The position numbers and the translations under genes are program-made. 64,000 nt of DNA from Sporopachydermia quercuum. Its lineage: Eukaryota; Ascomycota; Sporopachydermiomycetes; Sporopachydermiales; Sporopachydermiaceae. Within the stretch, counting starts at the first letter, position 1, and every line of letters begins with the position of its first letter. The notes under the pieces were generated by a model. It searched no databases and was not told where the DNA came from. It worked only from the letters and a program-made list of their open reading frames with translations. This document shows positions 54,473 through 64,000 of this stretch, piece after piece. Where the stretch lies: contig BCGN01000004.1 in assembly GCA_001599295.1 (NCBI GenBank), forward strand, positions 806,346 to 870,345, read 5' to 3'.

Positions 54473-55138
54473 GAAGCATGATTTTTAATTCTCTTCTCTT
54501 CTGTTACTCTCTTTTCTTTACCTTTCGGCCCAGCTTCATTCTAACTTTTTATTATGTTTAATCAATAGCCATTGATTGAAGATGTTTACCGATACAAATA
54601 TTTTTTGAAGGGTTATACTTGGGTGAAGTAAATGAAATGAATGGAAGTACCATCTTATTAGATAGTCAACTGACACTCCAAACAAACATATCAGTCTAAT
54701 TTATACTGAGAAAAAGAAGTCAGCAGTTGGGAATGGGCTATTTCTAATCTTATCATGTTCTGTGTGTATCGTGTATCAACAGTAAAATAAAGTAAAATTA
54801 GCCTATTATTATCATAGGATTCTTATTAATACCATCGTTACTGACATTACTATCATTAATATTATTATTAGCATTTTCAACATCACTAACATCATCAAAA
54901 TTACTGCTTTACTGCATCCCTTCATCACTATCTCTGTTATAATCCTCCTGGATCAATTGATTTCATAGGTAATATCTCAATATATTCTTCTTGATGAATT
55001 TCCTGTATTTGAATTAATTACTTCTGTTCATACTAAATAACCAACTACAAGAATAACAATGAGTAATAACTATTATATACGGAGGTCGCAACCAAATGCT
55101 TTCTTTCAATAGAAAATTCGACTGAAATAAAATCTTTC
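54473..55138. other. Intergenic SNF2/5S rRNA
   Basis: 666 bp. Contains an interrupted (CAT/ATT) simple-sequence stretch at about 54830-54910. No upstream tRNA is visible next to the 5S gene, so this is not a tRNA-5S tandem of the Yarrowia type. Confidence 0.45.
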
Positions 55139-55259
55139 GGTTGCGGCCATATCTAGTAGAAAGCACCGTTTCCCGTCCGATCAACAGTAGTTAAGCTACT
55201 AAGAGCCTGACCGAGTAGTGTAGTGGGAGACCATACGCGAAACTCAGGTGCTGCAATCT
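55139..55259 (+). rRNA. 5S ribosomal RNA, solitary gene
   Basis: 121 bases, beginning GGTTGCGGCCATATCTAG and ending CAGGTGCTGCAATCT, nearly identical to S. cerevisiae 5S as remembered. Helix III differs by compensating changes: CTAGTAGA pairs with the later GCTACTAAG in place of the yeast pair. The internal promoter (TFIIIA/TFIIIC region) is intact: AGTTAAGCT, then GAGCCTGACCGAGTAGTGT. A T-rich terminator follows at once. No rDNA unit is near, as it lies between the convergent SNF2 and YPK9 genes, so 5S genes are dispersed (at least partly) in this genome, as in Yarrowia and filamentous ascomycetes. It looks fully functional. Confidence 0.97.
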
Positions 55260-55289
55260 TTCTTTTTTTATTTTTTATTTTTTATTTCC
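55259..55289 (+). terminator. Pol III terminator of the 5S gene
   Basis: Immediately after CAATCT comes TTCTTTTTTTATTTTTTATT and more T: several runs of six or seven T on the non-template strand, the usual RNA polymerase III stop, with back-up runs. Confidence 0.85.
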
Positions 55290-55703
55290 TTTTGTGTACC
55301 TTTAACATATGAACTGATATAATAAAGTCATTGAAAGATATATTTGATGAAACACTTCTCATATTTATTTAATATTTGTTGTTGAGCTATCAGTTATCAA
55401 ATGATAGAAATAGAAGACATATTAGGCTTAATCCTAAAGATAGAATTTGATTGAACATAAATTAGAACGAATAGTTGTTATACAGATAGTATAATCTCTC
55501 TAAAGGTTGTAGATCTATGGTGATTTATATTATGGAACAGAGGAGAAAATGGTATAAGAAAGACCTTCCTAGTTAGAAAATCATTGTAAATGGTTAGTAT
55601 TATTAATTCTATAAAAAAAATATGAATGCTATTAACAATAATAATACTATCAATAATAAATACACAGTAAGAACTACATAGTAAATAAGGGGCTATATTT
55701 GTA
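55290..55703. other. Intergenic 5S rRNA/YPK9
   Basis: About 410 bp, AT-rich, YPK9 3' flank with ATAATAATACT simple sequence near 55640. Nothing else seen. Confidence 0.4.
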
Positions 55704-58700
55704 TCAAACAGAAAGATCATAGCTCAATAGCCGTTTAAACCTCTTTTTGCTTGGATGTTTTGAAGTTCCATAAACCAAATAGGAATAAACCATTTTCACA
55801 TATTGTGATATTACCAAAAATAAATGCTTTTCACCAAACCAACATACAGTGAAATTAATAACAGCTATTAACCAAACTTTGAAATCAAAAGCCCATGATA
55901 AATAAGTCATTTGAAACATTCTTCCAACCAAACTATCAACAGGTGCTACCATTATTCCGGCACATAATAGAATTGTTATAATGACAGTTATAACAAATGG
56001 TTTGTTATTCAATACTGGTTCACGATATGGTGGACCAACTGATAATATTATAGCAGTGAAAATGTACTGATAATTACCAAACACGAATAGTGCTGAATTA
56101 TCACTTGATGATACTTCTTCATCATCGCCAGGAATGGGTTTAATATACCATTTCTCTCGTTGAACCAACTTCCATAAAAATATTTGAAATAAAACAAGAA
56201 CTGCTATTTGGAATAACAAAGGAATCAAAACTTTTGGTGATACTAGATTTGCAGTGGGTCTTTTCCTACCTAGTATCTCATATGGTTTAGACCATGCCAT
56301 CACGGCTGCAATTGGTAAGATCAAGAATAAATCAATCCATAAGAACTGCAGATCGCCCAAATTAGAACCTCTTGAATATAACAAAGAAACTGAAGCAAAT
56401 TGAATAGCTGAGTAAAGACTCATATACTTGAAACAAGAGAATGAAGTGACTAAAGATGCTCTACCTTCTTTCATGACATCTAAAACACAAGAGATATCAA
56501 AAATTCGCGATGTAAAAGGTGCAGCAACAGATGCTTCTGCTTCTGATAGTGAAATTCCAATATCTGCCGCTTTCAAAGCTCCACAGTCATTAGCTCCATC
56601 TCCACAAAATCCTACCGTATAATCTAAGCTTTGTAGTCTTTCAACCAGTTCATGTTTCTCGTCTGGTGACATTCTAGCAAAAACGCTTGATTTCAAAAGC
56701 ATACGGGCAACTGTAAGTTCCGAAATCTGGTCTGAAGTAACCATTTCACGAAATACATCACCAGTAACAGCTAGGGTATATTTCAACGATTTGTTGGTCA
56801 ATGGCGACAGTGTTTCTCCATCAAGAACATCGGATGCATCATTAATATTTTCCCAATGAATTCCTCTGTTGAAACTGAGTTCAATATCCGGTAATCTTGG
56901 AACATAAACTTCTGCTTCATTATCAACTAATCCACACTCTTTACCAACAGAGATTGCTGTAAAGACATTATCACCTGTACACATAACAGTACGAATATTA
57001 CCTTGCTTTAATTCTGCTAAAGCTATAGCTGATGCAGGTTTCAATTTATTCTCAAATACAATCAACCCACAGAAATCCAGTTGAGACTCAATTTCTACTC
57101 TTGCCATCTTTTGAACTGAGAGCCATGATGCATTACCAAGAGATTTAGTTGCACATGCAATAACTCGAAATCCAGAATGCGTATACTGATGTAATAAATG
57201 ATGGTAGTCGGCAGGTAGAGTTTCTGGTCTACAAATGTCTTTCATTACTTCAGGTGCTCCTTTAACGAATACTTGAGCGATATTCCCTGCCTTTGCTTTA
57301 ACTATTACTGACATTCTTCTTAGTTGGGGAACAAAGTCAAATGATCTTAGAACACCTAATTCATTATGCGGATCTGAATTCGATAGCTTTGACGCTATTT
57401 GTTTCCCTGGCTTAGCTATTGGAGGGGCAATTCCTGAATTATTTGTTTGCTCCATAGAAAATCCATTATCAAAATTTGTCCCATCTTCTAAGTAATCCCA
57501 GCCGGAAAATTGAAACATTTTATAGTCTAAAGGGTCACCAACTAATTCATCATCGACTACTCTTAAAGAATGACACGTTGCCATTNTGGACAGCATTTTT
57601 GTTTCGACTGGTATATTAGTATCCGGAATTATTGATTCTTTAATTAGATCTACACCTGATTTAACCAAAGGCGAAAACTTCGATCCTGAAGTTGATTTCG
57701 AATTAGTCATAGATAAATGAACTCCAAGTACATCTAGGCCATCTTCAGTCAAAGTACCTGTTTTATCAAAGCATACAACATCAAGTTTACCACCCACGTT
57801 TACTCTATTAGGACTAATACAGTAAACATTCTTTGCTCTTAATCTAGATAATGCAAAATTGGTTCCGATTGTCAGTGTGGCAGGTAATGCAGGTGGAACA
57901 ACAATTGTAATGATATCGAGAGCCCTAAAGACTATTACTGAAGTAGGAAGTCCCAGTCGTATGAAATTCACAGTACTGAAAATAAAACCAAGCATAGCAA
58001 CAAATGCCATGGCACCAATATATTTGAATGAATCCCTATAAAATTTAAATCCCATAGGTTTAGGAAACAACATTGAGCGAACTAGGGAGCCTTTTGTCGT
58101 AGCAAAACCTGTTCGCACAACCATTGCCATTGCTGGTTCATCATTCAATTTTCGTACTCTGATTAGCTTAGTTCCCGAGAATAAGAAGCTGCGAGCTAAA
58201 GATGGAGGAACATCAGTTCCTGTAGTTTCTGAAACTAAAACTGAGAGCTCTGTATGTGAAGCTGGAATCTTTGACACTGGAACTGATTCTCCAGTTAACA
58301 TACTTTCATTGAGAATACAATCACCAGATATCAATACGCAATCGCATGGTAGAACAGATAAACTAGGATCAGATAGCTCAAAAACATCACCAGGAACTAA
58401 TTCAAAAGAAGAGGCGATTTTCCAGAATCCATTTCTCCATATACGAACTTCGCATATGAATCTCGAAATATTTCTTAAACGATTGGTTGTCTGGCGTGTT
58501 TCAATCAATGTGTTTCCAACAGATATGATTGAAATCAAGAAGATGCAAATTGCATAGTAATAATATTCGTCCATGGACCAAAGAACGATAGAGAATATTT
58601 GAAACACATAAAAGGGATGAAGCAATTCATCAAATAAAAGCTCTAAAATAGGTTTTGCTTCGATTTCAATAACATTTTCTCCAAATACTTGTTCTCTATC

Positions 58701-59978
58701 TTTATGAGTTGTTTCTGATAACCCATCGCGGATCAAAGTTGGATTAGTCCACGATGGATCAGTCCAATCGAGATTAGTTCTAAACATGTCGTCAGGAGGA
58801 GAGAAAATGAATCGGAAATAACGATACTGGAATGTGATAAGTATAGGAAGCAGAGGATCTCTATCGAGATAAGTTTCCGGTAAAGGTTCAAGATTTGGGT
58901 CGAGTTCAGTTGTTCGTTCAGTGGTTTGATCATCCATTGAATCCGCTTCTTTTCTTTGCTTTAACACCGACGAAATTACAGAAGAAAGTACGTTATTATA
59001 CCAATGCCTCTCAACATCAACAATAGTTAACTCACCATATTCAGTTTCTATCACGACCCATTCTGCTTCTCCCAAAGGTGTCGAAACACCTCTAAATGCA
59101 ATTCTCCAACGAGGGAACCATCGGAATGCTAAATATATCAAACCGAAAGAACAAATGCATAACATGGAATAACAAAATTGACGTATTCTACTCGTTCTAA
59201 AACCTGCCATGCCAATAACTAGATCTTCTTCTGCCAAGTAAAATCTTTGTCGCGTTTCCTTTGATGGATAATCTGGGTAGTATTTGCGATAGTTAGAACC
59301 TTTTGTATAAACAGAAGCCTTCTTTCTGCTATCAAGTTCGGACTCATCAGGTATATTATCTGTAGATTTGAAACTTCCAGAACCTGCATCTGGTGAGATT
59401 AACGGTACAGATGAACCTGTTGATAATAACCTATCTCTAGGATGACGACGATGAAATTGTAGACCTTCATTTTCATTGTATTCCTCATAATCATAATCAG
59501 AGTTATACTCGAAAGGATCTGGTTCATCTATAACTGTACTTGTTCCTGGAGCTTCCTCAATTTCTTCTGGGGTGAAAAATCTGAACGTTGCATCAATACT
59601 CTGTCGATGCGACAAATGCTTGTCTTTACCTGGTGACGATAAAAGTTGTTCTCCAAGTGGAAAATTTTCCTCCGGAGTTCCAACTCCATAATTATTCTCG
59701 TCATTGGCTAATGATGGAGATTGAGGAACAATGCTACCAAAAGAGTTTGACCGAGATCTGATTCTGTGAACACGATGAAAAGCGGAATAGGATGAAGGTA
59801 TTGAACCAATTGCTGGACCTGAAAATACTTCATCAGAGAATTCTGGTTCTGGATCAAGGTAATCAACACTCAAACGGAAAGTTGAGCTCTCTCTACGGCC
59901 TCTTGAACGAGATGCTATGCTGCTAGCTCTTCTCCGCCCGTGAGGCGTCTGAGATGATGAACGACCATTTTGCTCCAT
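55704..59978 (-). CDS. YPK9: P5B-type vacuolar ATPase Ypk9 (ATP13A2 family)
   Basis: 1424 residues (yeast 1472). The long cytosolic N-terminus (about 1-255) is Ser/Arg-rich. The P5 N-terminal membrane region is about 255-330 (FCYSMLCICSFGLIYLAFRWF). P-type core motifs are present: TGES in LTGESVPVSK (near 563), PPALPATL in the fourth helix (near 696, the P5B signature), the phosphorylated Asp in DKTGTLTEDGLDVLG (near 740), KGAPEVM, TGDN, and GDGANDCGALKAADIGIS (near 1122). Six helices close the protein. By family, P5B ATPases export polyamines from the vacuole/lysosome; yeast Ypk9 protects against Mn and other metals and is the PARK9 homologue. One n near 57586. Single exon. Confidence 0.96.
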   Translation of the reverse strand: MEQNGRSSSQTPHGRRRASSIASRSRGRRESSTFRLSVDYLDPEPEFSDEVFSGPAIGSIPSSYSAFHRVHRIRSRSNSFGSIVPQSPSLANDENNYGVGTPEENFPLGEQLLSSPGKDKHLSHRQSIDATFRFFTPEEIEEAPGTSTVIDEPDPFEYNSDYDYEEYNENEGLQFHRRHPRDRLLSTGSSVPLISPDAGSGSFKSTDNIPDESELDSRKKASVYTKGSNYRKYYPDYPSKETRQRFYLAEEDLVIGMAGFRTSRIRQFCYSMLCICSFGLIYLAFRWFPRWRIAFRGVSTPLGEAEWVVIETEYGELTIVDVERHWYNNVLSSVISSVLKQRKEADSMDDQTTERTTELDPNLEPLPETYLDRDPLLPILITFQYRYFRFIFSPPDDMFRTNLDWTDPSWTNPTLIRDGLSETTHKDREQVFGENVIEIEAKPILELLFDELLHPFYVFQIFSIVLWSMDEYYYYAICIFLISIISVGNTLIETRQTTNRLRNISRFICEVRIWRNGFWKIASSFELVPGDVFELSDPSLSVLPCDCVLISGDCILNESMLTGESVPVSKIPASHTELSVLVSETTGTDVPPSLARSFLFSGTKLIRVRKLNDEPAMAMVVRTGFATTKGSLVRSMLFPKPMGFKFYRDSFKYIGAMAFVAMLGFIFSTVNFIRLGLPTSVIVFRALDIITIVVPPALPATLTIGTNFALSRLRAKNVYCISPNRVNVGGKLDVVCFDKTGTLTEDGLDVLGVHLSMTNSKSTSGSKFSPLVKSGVDLIKESIIPDTNIPVETKMLSXMATCHSLRVVDDELVGDPLDYKMFQFSGWDYLEDGTNFDNGFSMEQTNNSGIAPPIAKPGKQIASKLSNSDPHNELGVLRSFDFVPQLRRMSVIVKAKAGNIAQVFVKGAPEVMKDICRPETLPADYHHLLHQYTHSGFRVIACATKSLGNASWLSVQKMARVEIESQLDFCGLIVFENKLKPASAIALAELKQGNIRTVMCTGDNVFTAISVGKECGLVDNEAEVYVPRLPDIELSFNRGIHWENINDASDVLDGETLSPLTNKSLKYTLAVTGDVFREMVTSDQISELTVARMLLKSSVFARMSPDEKHELVERLQSLDYTVGFCGDGANDCGALKAADIGISLSEAEASVAAPFTSRIFDISCVLDVMKEGRASLVTSFSCFKYMSLYSAIQFASVSLLYSRGSNLGDLQFLWIDLFLILPIAAVMAWSKPYEILGRKRPTANLVSPKVLIPLLFQIAVLVLFQIFLWKLVQREKWYIKPIPGDDEEVSSSDNSALFVFGNYQYIFTAIILSVGPPYREPVLNNKPFVITVIITILLCAGIMVAPVDSLVGRMFQMTYLSWAFDFKVWLIAVINFTVCWFGEKHLFLVISQYVKMVYSYLVYGTSKHPSKKRFKRLLSYDLSV

Positions 59979-61072
59979 GACAATTGTTCTTCAATCACCA
60001 GCAAGCTTTCTACCTTATCCTACCTTACCTTAGATATTCGATAACTCTTGCTATCTTTTGATTTGATTTTTGAAAGTAATAAATTATGACATATAATATA
60101 TTCTATAGACCGAGCTATAACTGCATGCTCTGCTCAATCCGAATCAATACAAGAACAACTCTGTAGTTACGTTCTGGTAAGATGGTTTGCTTCAATGAAA
60201 TCAGGAAGACGCTTCTTCTCTCAAAAGTTTTTCGAAAAATTCTTCATCAACAGGAACCTCAATTGGCAATAAACAACAATTTTTCCGTCAGTCTGCTGGT
60301 ATTAATTTGTATACTTCACTCATTCACCCTNAGAATAAAATGTAAATGTCAGTGCAACGAGATGTTCATCATTTCCCGAACCAGAAAAAAATTCCGATAA
60401 GACAAAGTTAAGTCACGTGGTGAAGAGGATTAAATATATAGTAATCGAAAATTGCTTGAAGAAGAGTTGACCTATGTCATAGCTTTCTATAGGAGCGAGA
60501 TATATAGATGTAGAGAGGTACGTAGGATCAGCGAATAAATCCGCTTAATAGTTTTATTTCATTAGTAGTTTTCTGTTGGTAGTCAATAATATAATGCATT
60601 TATCATTTTTTCGTTTCATACATTTCCTTCTCTTCCACCAGTAAATTGTTAAGGACATAATACTATATTACATAATCTTTANCGACAACTTGGCCAAAAA
60701 GCTGTCCAGAATCTTGTCGATTACCCGGAGATAAAATTTTCCAACATAAGCGAAAAATTGAGAAGAAGCGTGAATCGAAAAGAAATGCTCAACAGTTAAT
60801 CATTAAAAAAGGAACCATCCGAAAGATATTTGAAAAGATTATTTGGTCATTTGCCTGTTTGCTTGCTTGAGTAAATAGAGAAAATTAGGTAGACGATTTG
60901 CAGTGAAAGTGGTATTAAGAAACTTATATTTTCATACCACAACGTAATCATCGATAGGCAATACAATAGGGACTGATTTCTTAAGTTTGAACATAGTAGA
61001 GTATCACAATAGACAATACCTCCAGATAAATAAAGATCAACTACAAATCAGAGAAGAAATAACTCAGTCAAA
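59979..61072. promoter_or_regulatory. Divergent promoter region YPK9/eIF3k
   Basis: 1.1 kb. TCACGTG at 60413-60419 is an E-box core about 435 bp upstream of YPK9 and 650 bp upstream of the eIF3k gene. A 72-codon frame at 60182-60400 has no recognisable motif and is not called. The eIF3k leader is A-rich (AAATAAAGATCAACTACAAATC). Confidence 0.4.
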
Positions 61073-61828
61073 ATGGTTGAAAGTACAATTGGTAGCGTTC
61101 CAGCTCAAAGACCACAAGAGATCAATGAAGTTCTCAATACATTAAAAAGATACAATCAGGACATGATTGTTGACTTGGAAGAATATGTGACCAGTCAATG
61201 TCAAGAGAACTTCACAGATGTTGAAGCCAACTTAGCACTATTGAAATTATATGAACTAAGTCCTATTAATCCTGATGCTGATGTGAGTCTAATTCAAGAG
61301 CGAGAAAATTCTATTATTAATGTTTTGGCTAAAGGTTTACTCAACTTTATCGGAACTGAATTGAGCTTGTATTTACATTTATTACCATCATACACTATAA
61401 CGGTTGAACCTGCCGTGGATTCTCTCAGTGAATCTGTGCAGGCTTTATTAGAGCTCTATGAATGCTTAGATGCTGGAAATTTTGTTAAGTTCTGGGAAAC
61501 TTACAACGGTGGATATGAAAAGATATACTCTGATATGTTCGCCGACGTGGCGAATTTCGAAACATTAATAAGAATTGCAATCTTGAACACAATTGCTATT
61601 GTTTTCAATGAAGTCACTTTAGACATAGTCGCTAAATATGTTGATTTACCGTCTGAAAAAACAGCAGATTTTATCAAAGAAAACAATTCTAGTTTGAAGA
61701 ACGTGAGCGTGGATAACAATGCAGTTATCATCAGTGGAACAGAAAAGTTGACTGTTAAGCCAAATAATAATAACGAAAAGGTCAAATTCGATCAATTAAG
61801 TGCCATTCTTAAGAAAGTATTTGAATAG
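61073..61828 (+). CDS. Translation initiation factor eIF3 subunit k
   Basis: 251 residues, single exon, ATG in CAAAATGG context. Near the N-terminus, RPQEINEVLNTLKRYNQDM followed by DVEANLALLKLYELSP aligns with human eIF3k (DLEANLAVLKLYQFNP as remembered). Further shared blocks are LLELYECLDAGNFVKFWE (human LLETCHFQAFWQ), FETLIRIAILNTIAIVFNEV and the PCI/winged-helix end KVKFDQLSAILKKVF (human EKIDFDSVSSIM). The protein is a HAM/PCI-domain subunit at the periphery of eIF3, paired with eIF3l. S. cerevisiae has neither k nor l. Length exceeds the human 218 by small insertions near 75-100. Neighbours give no functional link. Confidence 0.85.
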   Translation: MVESTIGSVPAQRPQEINEVLNTLKRYNQDMIVDLEEYVTSQCQENFTDVEANLALLKLYELSPINPDADVSLIQERENSIINVLAKGLLNFIGTELSLYLHLLPSYTITVEPAVDSLSESVQALLELYECLDAGNFVKFWETYNGGYEKIYSDMFADVANFETLIRIAILNTIAIVFNEVTLDIVAKYVDLPSEKTADFIKENNSSLKNVSVDNNAVIISGTEKLTVKPNNNNEKVKFDQLSAILKKVFE

Positions 61829-62290
61829 GCGGAAATGAATGATTAATTATGTTCAAATAGACAACTAAAGCTACAATAAGACAGTAAAAATGCTACTTTA
61901 GTAAGAGCGTTATTTGAACCGTTATTGTAGATATTGTAAAGCTAACATTATATCTAAATATTCGCNACTAATTGTCTAGAGTTACTCTCTACTATTAAAT
62001 AGATTAAATACACCAAATAGTAATGAATCACAAATTCGTCTGTTCTCATATATATAATTAATAAAGAGATGAAGTAAAGCGAAAGAGTATTATAGCCAAA
62101 ATAAATAGGACATACCGACGATAAAATAACAAGCGCCATAGGTAAAACACAGAGTCCCAGTAATAATACAACCTTTGGTCAATTAGGTATTCCAATCCCT
62201 CAACTCCTGCAAGAATAATAAAAGTATTCATCTAATACCGTACAAACAATAAAAAAAAATTTGAAGAACAAACGAGGATGCAGCAATCGC
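61829..62290. other. Convergent intergenic region, eIF3k/EDC1-like
   Basis: 462 bp of 3' flanks, AT-rich, one n at 61966. No gene supported. Confidence 0.4.
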
Positions 62291-63055
62291 CTAACCAAGA
62301 TTCAATAATTTCTTCAAATCTTGAGCAATCATGTCGTTAGTTTTCTTACCTTCAGTCAATTGATAAGGTGACCTACTGTTTTCCTGATTTTTCAAATCAT
62401 TTGGTTGCTCATATTGATTCTCATTACTTTTTCCAATGTGTAACAACTCTTTCAATTCGTTCTTTATTGTCGAATTACTACCAGGCTTTGATCTTTCTAA
62501 ATTCGCGGTGGAAGAACTCTCATCGTTCAAATAGAAAATCTTTTTCTCAGGTGTTGAGTTACTGGAAGATTGTCTCATTGACTGAGGTTTGGGAAGTTGC
62601 TTAGGTGCTGGTGAAGAATAGAACGATGATCCAGCATAAGATAATGATGTTGTTGAAGATGAGGGAAACACAGATGCAGAAGAATAATTATGAGGTAAAT
62701 TTGAAGCACTGCTTCCATTATTGGCACCTACACCAGGAATTTCCGGATATCTAGCTGCTTGCAAGCTATTTTGAACTCTAGGTTGAGAACCAACAGAGGA
62801 TGATGATGATGATGAGCCTCTCTGATTAGGATTTGGTCTATTAGACTTTTTTGAAGGTTTCTTTCCATTTAAGGATTGTGCCGATTGATTGGATTGTTTT
62901 TGAAGGTTGATATTGCTGTTTGAATGTGTTCTTAGCTTGTTTGACGGGTTAAAAGACCCCGACTGCTTACGAGCTGTATGGGATCCTTTGTCATTCGTTC
63001 CATTTGAGCTTTTAGCTGATTTGCCCTGATTGGGCTTCTTATTTGATTGTTCCAT
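62291..63055 (-). CDS. EDC1/PNRC-like mRNA decapping activator
   Basis: 254 residues, disordered, rich in Ser, Asn, Lys and Gln. Residues 140-157 read YAGSSFYSSPAPKQLPKP, the PNRC/Edc1 motif (YAGxxFxxSPxPxxLPxP). In that motif the YAG part binds the Dcp2 catalytic groove and the LPxP part binds the Dcp1 EVH1 domain. Two short leucine motifs follow: NELKELLHIGK (near 205) and DLKKLLNLG at the very end, possible helical binding sites. The N-terminal half is basic (KKPSKKSNRPNPNQRG), suited to RNA binding as in yeast Edc1/Edc2. Inferred role: stimulating Dcp1-Dcp2 decapping in the cytoplasm. Edc1 versus Edc2 versus PNRC orthology cannot be decided by eye. Low complexity makes everything outside the motif uninformative. 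Confidence 0.8.
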   Translation of the reverse strand: MEQSNKKPNQGKSAKSSNGTNDKGSHTARKQSGSFNPSNKLRTHSNSNINLQKQSNQSAQSLNGKKPSKKSNRPNPNQRGSSSSSSSVGSQPRVQNSLQAARYPEIPGVGANNGSSASNLPHNYSSASVFPSSSTTSLSYAGSSFYSSPAPKQLPKPQSMRQSSSNSTPEKKIFYLNDESSSTANLERSKPGSNSTIKNELKELLHIGKSNENQYEQPNDLKNQENSRSPYQLTEGKKTNDMIAQDLKKLLNLG

Positions 63056-64000
63056 GCGTGAAAGCTATCTGAGGTATTAGTTCTCTTCTTGATAGTAGCA
63101 TTTCCTGTAAGTGATTCCTTAATAGATGAATCGAACTCTCTGTTCTTCTCTGAAAGGTGGGGAAAGATAGAATGAAATTAAAATACAAGTTTACACCTTT
63201 CTTCCAAATTTCCAAACCGGCTCTATCGAAACACCAGAACAAAAAGATGATGAAGAATAAAAAATTGATCGACTTTACTTTTTTAATTCTTACTTTTTTG
63301 CCATTCAGCGCTAAACTAAGCTATTTAGACGAGCTTCCAGGTTGGTTAGTAGACCTGTGGATGAAATGGAATGTTCTTTNATACTAATACCAATGTTGTT
63401 CTCTTTCTTTATATTTTCTCTTGATACACTTTTCTATGCTGTCACTTGATTTCATACAGATAGAAAAATAAATAGTCCTTCTGACGTACGATCAAAATCG
63501 GTTATCAACGGACTAATTAATTAAATTTTGTAGTACTTCGTTGGCAATACTAGATGTCATGTCTCTATCTCTTTCTTATCACTACAGAAAAGAAGGTACT
63601 GGATGGGTAACTAACTGATTAAATAAGGAGTTCAAGTTCTAAACGGCAAAGTTTGTTCCTGTGAATGACGGGACAGGACATGCATAGAGCTGCGCACATG
63701 ACGAGCAAACAGAACAGAACAAAGCCTACCCGGCACNAGCTAGGACACAGTAATGTCATGGCATTTATGAATAAAACCAGATGTGACAATTGATAAATGA
63801 TTACGTCATAATAAAGCTGTCAAGTCTCAATTTCGCCTCGGCTTGATGCTCGAAAATTGTAAAGCATGGGAAAGGAAGTAAAGCTGATATCATAGATAAA
63901 CCTTCAGCCAGCAAGCCGTGAAGGATTCTACGAAAAATTTAATAAATTTACCATGAAATTATTATTATTAAATTTGGAATTGAAATGTAAAACGAGTGTT
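63056..64000. other. Upstream flank of the EDC1-like gene to window end
   Basis: 945 bp. An open frame at 63157-63387 (+) and one at 63039-63242 (-) lack any family motif. No gene, tRNA or repeat is supported; a gene continuing beyond the window cannot be excluded. Confidence 0.35.

Noticed and set aside
60182-60400. 72-codon frame between YPK9 and eIF3k
   Set aside because: Contains an n, has no family motif, and lies in a divergent promoter region.

Overview
The window is nuclear DNA from an ascomycete budding yeast (Saccharomycotina). Gene content, compact AT-rich layout, mostly single-exon genes and S. cerevisiae-type orthologues (CBK1, APM1, PMI40, NTF2, GAS5, IPL1, SNF2, YPK9) point there. 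Several features argue against the Saccharomyces/Candida crown and for an early-diverging lineage (Dipodascaceae/Yarrowia/Trichomonascaceae-like grade; species not identified). These are a kinesin-3 motor, an eIF3k gene, a dynactin p27/p25-type left-handed beta-helix gene, a solitary 5S rRNA gene outside any rDNA unit, and genes with up to five short introns. The introns have GTAAGT/GTATGT-type donors and CTAAC branch points close to the acceptor. CTG is read as Leu at conserved sites (NTF2 GDVLVM, PPT1 ELLWADP), so the standard nuclear code applies at CUG. Scattered single n bases are assembly ambiguities.

Layout, left to right. 0.8-6.3 kb: a split-PH-domain protein (+) facing the NDR kinase CBK1 (-). 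7.6-8.4 kb: ribosomal protein gene RPL42 (-), three exons, carrying the Gln56 variant linked to cycloheximide resistance. 10-11.6 kb: PPT1 phosphatase (+). 12.4-16.3 kb: a long, low-complexity, Trp-acidic-repeat gene (-) broken about nine times. 17.3-25 kb: APM1 (-), NOP16 (+), PMI40 (-), the dynactin-like gene (+) and NTF2 (+, six exons). 25.7-33.5 kb: AIM21, GAS5, YCH1, ERV25 and an unidentified 207-aa protein. 34.3-44.1 kb: kinesin-3, PUS1, NIP7, SRP72 and MRH4. 44.6-47.4 kb: IPL1/Aurora (with a 3' intron) and TMA23. 49-60 kb: SNF2, a 5S rRNA gene and YPK9. 61-63 kb: eIF3k and an EDC1/PNRC-like decapping activator.

The genes are ordinary dispersed housekeeping loci and show no operon-like logic. 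Functional groups do recur. Ribosome biogenesis and translation: RPL42, NOP16, NIP7, TMA23, PUS1, SRP72, eIF3k, 5S. Secretion and cell wall: ERV25, APM1, GAS5, PMI40, CBK1. Microtubule and chromosome functions: kinesin-3, dynactin subunit, IPL1.

The items most worth a second look are the fragmented Trp-acidic gene at 12.4-16.3 kb, Rpl42 Gln56 together with the open first intron of the same gene, the retained kinesin-3/dynactin/eIF3k set, the intron placement in NTF2 and IPL1, and the solitary 5S gene. No transposon, viral element or CRISPR array was seen. Functions are assigned by recognising family motifs from memory; no database search was run.
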